A stretch of DNA of 64,000 bases from UBA5342 sp965662645 (GTDB taxonomy: Bacteria > Bacteroidota > Bacteroidia > Bacteroidales > UBA5342), in contig CBFIII010000013.1 of assembly GCA_965662645.1 (NCBI GenBank), positions 8,175-72,174 on the forward strand, given 5' to 3'. Position numbers and translations under genes: made by a program. Of this stretch, positions 43,441 through 52,367 are shown one piece after another. Positions within the stretch are counted from its first letter, which is position 1; each line of letters starts with the position of its first letter. The notes below the pieces were generated by a model that was not told where the DNA came from, searched no databases, and worked only from the letters and a program-made list of their open reading frames with translations.

Positions 43441-44868
43441 CTAGTTTTTAGCTTTTACAGGACGAGTATCAATCAAAAAATCCTTGCCCCATCGTTCTCT
43501 AAGCTCTTGTGATAATTGTGCAACGGACTCTTTGTATTCGACTTTTTCGGCTAGGTTGTCCAACTCTAAAGGATCTGTTTCGTGATCGAAAAGCATACGA
43601 GCATAAGCCACGCCCATATCATCCGTCCATTCGGTATAGAACAAATCACCTTTGATAAGCGTCACCGCATCCTTAAATTTACAAACGGCCCAATCCTTTG
43701 TGGATGCTTCGCCATTTATTAATGGCACAAAACTCTTTCCTTCAACAGTACTTGGCACCTCTATCCCAGCCAACTCACACAATGAGGGATACACATCGAT
43801 GTACTCTGTAATCGCGTTCGTACGTTGTCCTTTTGTCTTGTGCGGTACTTTAATGATAAGCGGTGTATGCAGAGCGGTTTCAAAAGTACAATGTTTACAC
43901 CATAACATATGATCGCCCAAGTTCCAGCCATGGTCACCCCAAAGCACCACAATCGTATTCTCTGCCATTCCCAATTTATCCAACTCATCGAGTACCAAAC
44001 CTATCTGAGCATCAATGTAACTCACACTCGCATAATAACCGTGAATCAATTCCTTAGCTAAATCTTCCGACAAGTCGCCTGACTTAGGTATGTTTTCATA
44101 ATTTCGTAACTCTCCATATTTATGAAAAGCCTGACGTGGTGTTGATTGAGGTCGTAGATAACTTTCAGGCAAATGTATAGAGTCTCTATCGTAAAGATCC
44201 CAATACTTTTGAGGAGCACAGAAAGGCAAGTGTGGTTTGGCCACACCCATAGTTAAGAAAAATGGTTGCTTTGAATCTTTCAGCTTATGCAAATCTCTGA
44301 TCACCTTTAAAGCTAGTTTTCCATCACGATAGACCGAATCGGGCACATCAGCGGCTTCCACAGGCAAACCACGTTTTGTATTGGCGCGTATTTTTTGACT
44401 TTCTTCTAAAGCATATCCCCAAACCTCATCCGCTTGCCAATTTTCATCCCAAGCCGTAGAATCATCATAACGATGGTGATATACCTTACCATTGGAAATA
44501 GTAGCATAACCATTCTGTTTTAAAAGCATAGGTAAAGATACTGCTTCAGGAAAATCATGATCTTTCTCGGTACGTGCATCGATATAACGAAAGCGCGTAG
44601 GGCGAGCTCCACTGAGCAAACTGGCACGCGATGCACCACACACTGGGATGTTACAATAAGCACGATCAAAGATAAAGCTCTCGCTAGCCAACTTATCGAG
44701 TTGCGGCGTTACCATATGTTCATTACCATAAAAACCTAACTCGGGACGCAAATCATCAACGGCAATAAAAAGGATGTTGGGTTTGCTAACCTTAGCTTCT
44801 TTGGGTTTTGAAGTACATGCTCCAAACAAGAGCGTTATTAAGATAGGAAGTAATACAAATTTTTTCAT
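43441..44868 (-). CDS. S1-family sulfatase, iduronate-2-sulfatase-like lipoprotein
   Basis: 475-aa sulfatase with lipoprotein signal (PILITLLFGACTSKP). Metal site FIAVDDLRPELGFYG and formylglycine Cys77 in NIPVCGASRASLLSG (C-x-A-S-R) are present. KPHLPFCAPQKYWDLYD and VLWGDHGWNLGDHMLW are the signatures of iduronate-2-sulfatase-like S1_7 members. S1_7 sulfatases occur in published ulvan loci, which fits sulfate removal from uronate or rhamnose. The regiochemistry cannot be read from sequence. It follows the nucleoside-hydrolase-like gene on the same strand by about 250 bp and ends at the strong hairpin at 43376. Confidence 0.92.
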   Translation of the reverse strand: MKKFVLLPILITLLFGACTSKPKEAKVSKPNILFIAVDDLRPELGFYGNEHMVTPQLDKLASESFIFDRAYCNIPVCGASRASLLSGARPTRFRYIDARTEKDHDFPEAVSLPMLLKQNGYATISNGKVYHHRYDDSTAWDENWQADEVWGYALEESQKIRANTKRGLPVEAADVPDSVYRDGKLALKVIRDLHKLKDSKQPFFLTMGVAKPHLPFCAPQKYWDLYDRDSIHLPESYLRPQSTPRQAFHKYGELRNYENIPKSGDLSEDLAKELIHGYYASVSYIDAQIGLVLDELDKLGMAENTIVVLWGDHGWNLGDHMLWCKHCTFETALHTPLIIKVPHKTKGQRTNAITEYIDVYPSLCELAGIEVPSTVEGKSFVPLINGEASTKDWAVCKFKDAVTLIKGDLFYTEWTDDMGVAYARMLFDHETDPLELDNLAEKVEYKESVAQLSQELRERWGKDFLIDTRPVKAKN

Positions 44869-45119
44869 GATAAAGGTAAACTATAAAGGATGTATAAAAA
44901 TTAATTATCTGGTAAAAGTATTTAATCTTCTTCTATTATATAAATAAAAAGGTCATAATCTGAATAATTACACCATTAAAAACAAACAACTTACTTATAA
45001 ATAAACTACCCCACTGCGATCAGACGACGTATATATTTGAAGATCATTTCACTATTCACAGCAAACTACAAAAAAATTAACCCCACGATGTGGGATTAAA
45101 ACTTTTGCTAACAACTACA

Positions 45120-45962
45120 CTATTCGTTAATAAAATTAAGCAGCATAGCTTTTACATCATAAACCGCAGGTTGAATCTCACCATTATTAACATTAGCACC
45201 AGTGATCCAATAATAAATCATACCCGCATCCGAGCAGTCCCAGTTTCCTTTTTGGAATTTAACGACGTTATCAACTTCAGCCATTTTGCCCATTAACCAC
45301 ACCCACTGTATGCGATCATCAGCATGATCCTTAGCCCAATCCCATCTTTCTCGCTCTACTTTAAGCAGAATGTTTTGATCTGGGATACGCACTTCTTCTA
45401 CATTAAACTCCAGAATCTCTTCCCACTCATAAAACTCACCTGTTTTATCATTAGCTGGATGGTGCGTAATAACCTTTACAAATTCGTGCTTTTCTTTTTG
45501 AGAAACATCCAATGCCATACCAATTAAATCAGGCTCACCTGCTTCTACTATCCACAAAGGATCTTCTGCCGATGATGCGTTGATGGCTTTTGCCAAATCT
45601 TTTATAGCCACATCCAAGTCCCACTTCACATCAATAAAGTCGAGATGCTCAAATCCCCCCCACCGACGTGCCGTACCATCACAACAAAGCTGCATCATAG
45701 CATGACGCTCTGTTTCGGCTGCAACCGAAATACGAGGTGTAGGCACAATGTCACAACAATACGAATAATGCACTAAGCGATCTTGAAGACCAGCTGCTCT
45801 GAGCAATGCCAAGGAAACGGCTGTTCCCCCAAGATCATCAGGATCTGGAGAGTTACCGTCTGCTACAATGGCAATACGACCTGCTGGTGGGTTTATTTTT
45901 TCTGATGCTATTGCACCTGATGCAATGAGCAATGCTATTAATGTTAATAAAATCTTATTCAT
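45120..45962 (-). CDS. Nucleoside-hydrolase-like secreted protein
   Basis: 280-aa secreted protein (LTLIALLIASGAIA signal). ADGNSPDPDDLGGTAVSLAL resembles the calcium-binding Asp cluster (DxDxxxDD) of the inosine-uridine nucleoside hydrolase fold. LWIVEAGEPDLIGMALDV and KVITHHPANDK fit the later strands of that fold. Similar proteins occur in polysaccharide loci of this phylum, where they may cleave sugar N- or O-glycosides. I do not know the reaction here. It is flanked on the same strand by the carbohydrate-binding-like protein and the sulfatase, and may be co-transcribed with the latter. Confidence 0.6.
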   Translation of the reverse strand: MNKILLTLIALLIASGAIASEKINPPAGRIAIVADGNSPDPDDLGGTAVSLALLRAAGLQDRLVHYSYCCDIVPTPRISVAAETERHAMMQLCCDGTARRWGGFEHLDFIDVKWDLDVAIKDLAKAINASSAEDPLWIVEAGEPDLIGMALDVSQKEKHEFVKVITHHPANDKTGEFYEWEEILEFNVEEVRIPDQNILLKVERERWDWAKDHADDRIQWVWLMGKMAEVDNVVKFQKGNWDCSDAGMIYYWITGANVNNGEIQPAVYDVKAMLLNFINE

Positions 45963-46115
45963 AATATATATGTTGTTAATTCGGTTTTAAGTTGTATTAA
46001 GAATTATCGTTACTTTATATTTCCATCACTCACCTCTAAAGGGTAAATAACACACAGTAAGGTTAATTTCTTTAGAAAACAGATAGGATATGTGTGGATT
46101 CTAAGTCAACAATTA

Positions 46116-47360
46116 TTAATTAGGAGTAAAAGTAGAAGGAAAATCTTGGATCTTTTTACCTTTGCCTACTGGAGCAAAAACGATTCCCGCCCAACGTGCA
46201 CGGCAGAATTCCTTACCGTCGGTACCAACCTTAGCGTGAACGGTTAACTTATCCCCTTTTTTCAACTCTACAGCGTTCCAAAGTGCATTAAAATTTTTAC
46301 CTTCCTCATACATACTTGTAGTAGCCTGTGGTTGGTAAATACCCACTTCTACACCATTGACTGACAACTGAAAGGTAGAACGTCCATCATTCTCTCCAAC
46401 ACCAACGAATACAATGTCATATTTCCCACTTTCAAAAGGGAAAGCAGTACTTGTGGTCGCTTCTTTATGAGTGTTAGGATTAATGGCCATCCAGTTCTTA
46501 CCATGCGTATAAAAATCAGTACCATCAGAAGGAAACTTTTGTGCAGAAATAAATTTATTCGCTGGTAGAGCTCCCGCTACTTGTTTAAAATAATTTCTTT
46601 TGATAATAGGCGCAGGAACTGAAGGGTAAGGTGCCGGAAGTTTAGCATTTGCTATAACCTTAGGACCTTGTCCTTCAGGTTTAAAGAATTTATCCTTTGT
46701 CAAAATAAACTTATCAAATTCAAAACCGTCTTCACGCATACTGAACTGCACCTCGTGAATTCCCGCTTCTTCGATATCTAAATAGATGCCATAAGGCACA
46801 CCACAATGCACCTCTTTAGTACGTTGATTACTACTCCACGTCCAGCTATTACGCCCTGCACACCATTGTATGCGCTTACCATTCTCTGGCCACACACCAT
46901 CCAAACCTACATGAACACCATTATCCTCACCACCAGTACTCATAGCACGTGCCCACACGTAATAACGTCCTGGATTCTTGAACTTTATTTTATAATGCAA
47001 CACAGCCATAACACCAGGGACATCACTAAAATTTTCACCCTTCACTAAGGCATCATCATGTGTGACTCTAGTATCTGGTAATATCTCGAGATAAGCATTA
47101 TTACTCGCCCCATAAACGTGTAAAGTATCTTCATCACGCCCTGCATCAGGCTTTTCGAACTTAGACGAACGGCACCACTGACGCACCTCCATTAGCGTCT
47201 GCTTGTAAAAATACTCTGCCTCTACTGCTACTTGTCCTGCCCTTTCTTCAAAAACGACATCTTCTCCCACAATTGCACGTGTAAGATCTACTTTTTGTGC
47301 ATTCGCAAAAAAACATGAAGCACTCAACATCACTATTAATACTAGTTTAATTTTTTTCAT
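46116..47360 (-). CDS. Secreted two-domain carbohydrate-binding-like protein (GH115 C-terminal-like)
   Basis: 414-aa secreted protein (signal LIVMLSASCFFANAQ). Region about 45-240 starts AGQVAVEAEYFYKQTLMEVR and includes PGRYYVWARAMSTGGEDNG, GIYLDIEEAGIHEVQFSM and FEFDKFILTKDKFFKP. This pattern is found in the C-terminal module of GH115 enzymes and in CBM35-like proteins. A second sandwich (about 260-395) has YDIVFVGVGENDGRSTFQL and LTVHAKVGTDGKEFCRARW. No catalytic residues are visible. It could bind glycan or support the neighbouring enzymes. The product is not recognised beyond this. Confidence 0.6.
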   Translation of the reverse strand: MKKIKLVLIVMLSASCFFANAQKVDLTRAIVGEDVVFEERAGQVAVEAEYFYKQTLMEVRQWCRSSKFEKPDAGRDEDTLHVYGASNNAYLEILPDTRVTHDDALVKGENFSDVPGVMAVLHYKIKFKNPGRYYVWARAMSTGGEDNGVHVGLDGVWPENGKRIQWCAGRNSWTWSSNQRTKEVHCGVPYGIYLDIEEAGIHEVQFSMREDGFEFDKFILTKDKFFKPEGQGPKVIANAKLPAPYPSVPAPIIKRNYFKQVAGALPANKFISAQKFPSDGTDFYTHGKNWMAINPNTHKEATTSTAFPFESGKYDIVFVGVGENDGRSTFQLSVNGVEVGIYQPQATTSMYEEGKNFNALWNAVELKKGDKLTVHAKVGTDGKEFCRARWAGIVFAPVGKGKKIQDFPSTFTPN

Positions 47361-47594
47361 TGGTTTTTAATTAAATATTAGACTGTACTAAAACTAACCC
47401 AACAAGCTGACACATAAAATATGACACAAATTGAATTCAAATTATCTTTCCTTAATCATTAAATAAGGAACACAATTTAAGCAAAACTAAGAATATTATT
47501 TCCCAAAACCAGCAATAGCTAGCAAAACATAAAGCATTGCAGTCAACTTTTTTATTCTTTCTATCACGATCACCACCTCTCAAAATAACAAAAC

Positions 47595-47770
47595 CTACCA
47601 GACATTACCTTCAGCACGTTTACTTCTACATCTCTCGTTATAAACGCCGTCACCTTTACCTTTAATGCCAACCCTGCCTTTAATCAAGTGATTTTTATCA
47701 TACAAAGCATGTTCTACTATCACCTCGCCGTGCCCATAATATAATAAGCTAAGTTCGATATTAAATTCTA
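47595..47770 (-). pseudogene. Possible gene remnant of unknown family
   Basis: A minus-strand open stretch of about 58 codons ends in GVYNERCRSKRAEGNVW and a stop at 47595-47597. Base composition is less AT-rich than its surroundings and codon use looks protein-like. It overlaps the duplicated element at its upstream end. I do not recognise the protein. It could be chance. Confidence 0.25.
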
Positions 47771-47891
47771 GCCACAGAAAACTATATTATTAGTCCGTTT
47801 ATACTTGCACTTTAGAAGTAATAACTGACTATTTATAAAAATAAAAAGTGCAAAGATGTATTTTAACTGATTTTTCCTACATATATGCTTT
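47747..47891 (+). repeat. Copy B of the esterase leader, orphaned
   Basis: This aligns with 34330-34477 in inverted orientation. In plus-strand reading it ends TTTTTCCTACATATATGC, so it would be the leader of a plus-strand gene that is not there. The rest of the 783-bp gap (47361-48143) holds the inverted repeat at 47963 and the possible remnant at 47595. Confidence 0.6.
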
Positions 47892-47962
47892 TATACCGAT
47901 TATGAATTGAAATACGCTTTATTTCGCTTCGCTTATAAAACTCAATTAATTCTATATCGGCA

Positions 47963-48009
47963 TAATACCACCAACTGTTAAGACTTATTTTAAATTTTAA
48001 TTGGTATTA
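47963..48009. repeat. TAATACCA...TGGTATTA inverted repeat
   Basis: An 8-bp perfect inverted repeat spans 47 bp downstream of the GH2 stop. Its ends resemble those of the 6252-6366 element. It could act as a transcription end for the GH2 at 48144. Confidence 0.45.
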
Positions 48010-48143
48010 TTTGGCATAAATTCACACAATTCAATCACAATAGCTCGCTATTCCTTCTTGAATTTGAGTAAATTTCTACTCAAATAAAATTAAAACTGTG
48101 ACCGAATTTTAAATCGAACTCAGTTTAATAAAAAAAATACGCA

Positions 48144-50984
48144 TTATTCAATCTCCACATCTACACGTTTAGCCTTTGCTGTGGGTTTATTCCAGTTGAT
48201 ATACATGGATACTGAACCTGTAATTTGTCCATCGATAAGACTTGCCTGTGCATCAGGACCAAACTCTGTAGGCGCTTTCCATTTGGAACCTACCGCTGAA
48301 ATATGATCAAAGAAAAAGAGACCTTCAGTTTTAGGATAACTCCAAGTAGCACGTTTAGCATCTTTAGCATTAGTGGGGTTAAGGACTCCCAAAATCACAT
48401 CTGTTCGATTTTTGAACCCAATATTTAAGTGATTATTGAGGTAAAATACGGCCCAGTTCCAAGGTGCAAAACAGCCTTCAAATTCTGGTTGATGATATAC
48501 CAATCCAGGAATATTAACCTGCTTATCTACAGCATAAACGTCTAAAATTCCGCCCTCTATCCGGTTTTTCCAAATACGCGTTGGACCTTCGCCAAGAAAT
48601 CGCTTACGCAATACATCTTGGGCATTTACTTCCATCCCAATACCCGCATAGTTGTACAAACCAGCATCCAAGGTATAAGCATAATCCAAAAGCACTTCTC
48701 CATTAGGTTTAAGTGTCCACTTAATGTAGTCGAAGCCTTTGCTATTATTGGTTTCAATTACCCAAGCATCACCATCTTGCGTTACACTTGCTTTCGCTGA
48801 TTTATCTGTATGATTTACCAATGCCGTATCGGCCTCTTCATAAGTTAAGAAAGGAAAATTGCCCAGACTCGTCTTCTTCCCCTTGTCCAATACCGCCAGT
48901 AAAACACCACTATTAACATCAAAATTCAAGATGGTTTGATGACGTTGAAACGAATAAGAATTTCCCTCAAGCTGCTCATAAGGCACATTAGATGATGCTC
49001 TAAATGTAGGACGCTGTGAAGTCTTAATAGGCAAACGTTTATCATAAACCAGAATTCCCCTCGTATCATAAACTTTAATAGCTAAGGCATCATTATTAAC
49101 GTAAGTCTCAGGTAAGTTTATACTTAAAATACCTTTTTCGCCTGCTTCAACATTAGCATTTATCTTACCAGAAGCTACCGTGCGATGTCCATTAGGTGTG
49201 CCATCGGGATTGGAAAAATTGATTAACTTCCAAACGATGTCACACGCATTAAGGTTAGTAAAAGTAAACTTATTATGTACCTCTAGTTCACCCGAAAAAT
49301 CAGCATCAAGCTCTCTCTCAGCAATCACTACTGGTGACCATATTTCGCGTATAGCGTAGTAACTACCATCTTTTTCGCCATGAGGACCTACTATACCATC
49401 GGCGGCTTTTGCCCCTTGATTATCGGCAACATACCCCATATCGGTACGCATCAACCCCTCGTCAGCAAAAGCCCAAATCATAACACCACCGCCTACTTTA
49501 GAGGCCTCAAACATATCCCAAAAAGTTTTAAGATTGGCAGCACCACCACCATCATATAGGGCATGCAAGGTTTCGTTAGGCATATAGATATGATCGTCTT
49601 CGAACAAGCCTTTTTTCACCGTTTCGTAATTGGGATAATAGGTGGTATTAACAATATCCCACTCAGGATGATAATCTTTAAAAATATCGCCATTTTTAGG
49701 CGCATTCTTAAGCGGACGTCTAAGCTGAATATCCCACTGATGAAAAACAGCATCCAATTCAGGTACATGCGCATTGTGGTTACCATTACTCCAAAGCACA
49801 ATGGAAGGATGATTGACATCACGGGTGACTATTTCTTTTACTATTTGTGTCCCTATCTCAACATCAAGAGGATGCACCCAACCAGTAGTTTCATCGAAAG
49901 ATAGCAGACCTAGAGAGTCACATAATTCAAAAAAATAAGTATCGGGAGGATAGTGACAGGGACGAGCACAATTAAAATTTAGCTCTTGCATCAGATGGAC
50001 GTTTTTCGCCATATCTGCTTTAGAAAGTGTACGCCCAGTCTCGGGACTAAAACTATGAATACTGGCTCCTTTTAGCAAAATGCGTTTACCGTTAAGGTAG
50101 AAACCATCGTGATCGCGCACTTCAAAGGTTCTAAAACCAAATTTCTGCTTGTAGGTATGCAACACTTCTTTTTTATCTTTCAGCTGTACTACTACAGAAT
50201 AGAGGTTTGGGAACTCGTGCGACCATAAACTAACACCATCAAACTGAGCTTGCAATTGGGTGAACTCATCATCAACTTTTGCAGAAAACACTTGACCCAC
50301 CTTATGATTGTCGGCATCATACATTTGGGCAGAAATAGTAGTGGCCTTCTTCACACCATTGGTATAAACCTTCATTTTGAAATCACCAGTCATCTGTGCA
50401 TCGATGACTACATGCGCGATAAATTCCTTAGGTACTTGTTGGATAAATACGGGACGAAAAATACCGCTAAACAACCAGAAATCAGCATAACGCTCCCCTT
50501 TTACTAATGATTCATTGGTAGAAGAACTGTTCACCTCAACTTCTAACAGATTACTGCCATTGATAAGTAAATCTGTGATTTCAAACTTAAACTCTGTAAA
50601 TCCACCTTGATGAAAACCTACATCTTTCTGATTCAGAGCAATCTTAGTATCAGTCATTGATCCCTGAAAAACAATAAAATAGCGCTTATCATCCTGCACC
50701 GAATAGTCGAAATCATGGCGATAATAACCAACAGCTGGGGCACGTTTTTCCATCTTATCCATACCATAGAGGTAATAACCAAAACCTTCTGTTTCCCAAT
50801 TAGAAGGAACAGGGATGGTAGTCCAGAAACCACTGTTACGGCCATCGGTAATTTTAAATTCCCAGTCCACGGCTGTGGCAGCATCTTGTCCAGAAAGAAA
50901 AGTCTTTTGCTGCGCAAAGGTCGCATTTGCCGTAAGGCAAAACAGAATCAATAATAAAAGATATTGACGTCTTAAATAGGTCAT
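48144..50984 (-). CDS. GH2-family protein with altered acid/base motif
   Basis: 946-aa exported GH2 (signal LLLLILFCLTANATFAQ; start chosen at MTYLRRQY, five codons after an alternative Met). It has a jelly roll (GFWTTIPVPSNWETEGFGYY), Ig-like domains, a barrel (FYLNGKRILLKGASIHSFSP) and C-terminal domains. The acid/base segment reads VLWSNGNHNAHVPELD, with His403 where catalytic GH2 proteins have Glu (GNE). The region of the nucleophile, IYMPNETLHALYDGGG, still has a Glu. The enzyme may use another acid, have a changed mechanism or be non-catalytic. It is divergent from the second wHTH-TM regulator. A broken relative of its N-terminus lies at 56098-56196. Confidence 0.85.
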   Translation of the reverse strand: MTYLRRQYLLLLILFCLTANATFAQQKTFLSGQDAATAVDWEFKITDGRNSGFWTTIPVPSNWETEGFGYYLYGMDKMEKRAPAVGYYRHDFDYSVQDDKRYFIVFQGSMTDTKIALNQKDVGFHQGGFTEFKFEITDLLINGSNLLEVEVNSSSTNESLVKGERYADFWLFSGIFRPVFIQQVPKEFIAHVVIDAQMTGDFKMKVYTNGVKKATTISAQMYDADNHKVGQVFSAKVDDEFTQLQAQFDGVSLWSHEFPNLYSVVVQLKDKKEVLHTYKQKFGFRTFEVRDHDGFYLNGKRILLKGASIHSFSPETGRTLSKADMAKNVHLMQELNFNCARPCHYPPDTYFFELCDSLGLLSFDETTGWVHPLDVEIGTQIVKEIVTRDVNHPSIVLWSNGNHNAHVPELDAVFHQWDIQLRRPLKNAPKNGDIFKDYHPEWDIVNTTYYPNYETVKKGLFEDDHIYMPNETLHALYDGGGAANLKTFWDMFEASKVGGGVMIWAFADEGLMRTDMGYVADNQGAKAADGIVGPHGEKDGSYYAIREIWSPVVIAERELDADFSGELEVHNKFTFTNLNACDIVWKLINFSNPDGTPNGHRTVASGKINANVEAGEKGILSINLPETYVNNDALAIKVYDTRGILVYDKRLPIKTSQRPTFRASSNVPYEQLEGNSYSFQRHQTILNFDVNSGVLLAVLDKGKKTSLGNFPFLTYEEADTALVNHTDKSAKASVTQDGDAWVIETNNSKGFDYIKWTLKPNGEVLLDYAYTLDAGLYNYAGIGMEVNAQDVLRKRFLGEGPTRIWKNRIEGGILDVYAVDKQVNIPGLVYHQPEFEGCFAPWNWAVFYLNNHLNIGFKNRTDVILGVLNPTNAKDAKRATWSYPKTEGLFFFDHISAVGSKWKAPTEFGPDAQASLIDGQITGSVSMYINWNKPTAKAKRVDVEIE

Positions 50985-51088
50985 AATTTTTAGTGTCATT
51001 CATTAAAATCAAACATAGCACAATTTGAATGTAAGCGCTTTAACACAAATAACCGAATAAAAATTATTTTTCATATCTTTAACACCAT

Positions 51089-51115
51089 TTTAACGGTAGC
51101 CATAACCGTTAAAAC
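51089..51115. promoter_or_regulatory. Perfect 10-bp inverted repeat TTTTAACGGT...ACCGTTAAAA
   Basis: The arms are 10 bp with a 7-bp spacer, between a GH2 and a wHTH-TM regulator, 56 nt before the regulator start codon. The same core (ACCGTTAA) occurs before the other wHTH-TM regulator. No T run follows in either direction that would make a terminator, so an operator is the best reading. Confidence 0.55.
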
Positions 51116-51171
51116 AAAAAATGAAAAAACCATTTAAAACCTATCAACCAGTCATTTAAAAAATACATCTT

Positions 51172-52323
51172 GTGAAGATCACTGAAAAAGAAAAACAAGA
51201 GTTCATACATAAGATTTGCGAAAGCAAAACCTTTAAAAATGCGACAACAAGTAGCGCTCTATTACTGTATTTGCATAAAGCTACGCTAAGAGGAGGCACC
51301 TTAAAGGAAATGGTCATTGACATTGAGTTTTTTGGGACAAACAACCCTGCGGACAAAAGCAACCCGCGCGTAAGGGTAAATGTATATAACCTACGCAAAA
51401 AGCTCATCCAATACTATGAAGATGAAGGGAATATAGATAAATGGCAAGTATCGATAGAGAAAGGACAATACCAAGTTAGTTTTACAAAAAGAGAGACTAA
51501 CCTTGAACACTTGAAACACTATGATCTATTCAAAATACTACCGTATGCTGCCTTGTTAATAGCAATAACTATAATCATCATTACAAACACGACTCCGAAA
51601 CCCCCCAATATATGGCGCTCCTTAATCTCCTCAACACACGACACCCATCTCTATATCGGTGATGCCTTTGGCGCCGTAGGTAACACGATTACTGGCAAAA
51701 GAGGATTCACCCGAGATTACAGAATAAATAGTTATGCTGAATTCTTTGAACTTCTTGAAAACAAACCCGAACTAAAAGGAGTCTTAAAGCCATCCCCTTT
51801 TACCTATGCAAGTTCAATGGGAGTCATTTCTGTTCAGCGTTTTCAACATTATTTTGACCAATACAAACACGCATTTACTATCCGTTTTGCGACGCAAATG
51901 ACGACATCAGACATCAAAGAAGGGAATGCTATTTATATTGGCAACATCTGGGACAAAAACCAATTCATCAACATCTTCAACGAAGGAAACCCTTACTGCA
52001 AAATAAACCCTTTGACATTATGTATCTCAGGTCATACAGAAATACCAGATACTACCTACGACATCACCTCACCTAATGAATTCCAAGAATATGCCATCGT
52101 ATCTAAATACCCCTCTACAGGGAATACGGAACACCTCATATTCATTTCACGACATGACATCGGCGTGAGTGCTACCGTGGATTATTTCACCAATGCCGAC
52201 AGTCTAAAAAGCTTCACAAAAAACTACCTAAAGAAAGACGACTACTTTACGGCAATATTTAAGGTAGAAGGACAAGACCGCACTAATACGAGCATTAAAT
52301 TGAAAAAGGTCGTTGCTTTTTAG
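51172..52323 (+). CDS. Membrane-anchored winged-helix regulator, second paralogue
   Basis: 383-aa protein starting at GTG, the only usable start near the N-terminal domain. Residues 1-107 are the winged-helix-like part, ending VRVNVYNLRKKLIQYYEDEG and EKGQYQVSF. The membrane helix is at about 121-140. The C-terminal domain has YIGDAFGAVG, ISRHDIGVSATVDYFTN and GQDRTNTSIK. The same motifs occur in the same order in the regulator at 58-1212, although overall similarity is low. It is divergent from the GH2 at 48144 and convergent with a histidine kinase 44 bp away. It probably controls the GH2 and itself through the 51089 inverted repeat. The signal sensed is unknown. Confidence 0.72.
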   Translation: MKITEKEKQEFIHKICESKTFKNATTSSALLLYLHKATLRGGTLKEMVIDIEFFGTNNPADKSNPRVRVNVYNLRKKLIQYYEDEGNIDKWQVSIEKGQYQVSFTKRETNLEHLKHYDLFKILPYAALLIAITIIIITNTTPKPPNIWRSLISSTHDTHLYIGDAFGAVGNTITGKRGFTRDYRINSYAEFFELLENKPELKGVLKPSPFTYASSMGVISVQRFQHYFDQYKHAFTIRFATQMTTSDIKEGNAIYIGNIWDKNQFINIFNEGNPYCKINPLTLCISGHTEIPDTTYDITSPNEFQEYAIVSKYPSTGNTEHLIFISRHDIGVSATVDYFTNADSLKSFTKNYLKKDDYFTAIFKVEGQDRTNTSIKLKKVVAF

Positions 52324-52367
52324 GAGCTTAATGACAAAGCAAACGCTACTTAAAGATGAAATAAAGA

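Noticed and set aside
47595..47770. Confident gene call for the minus-strand open stretch
   Set aside because: No family recognised and it overlaps the duplicated noncoding element, so it is listed only as a low-confidence remnant.
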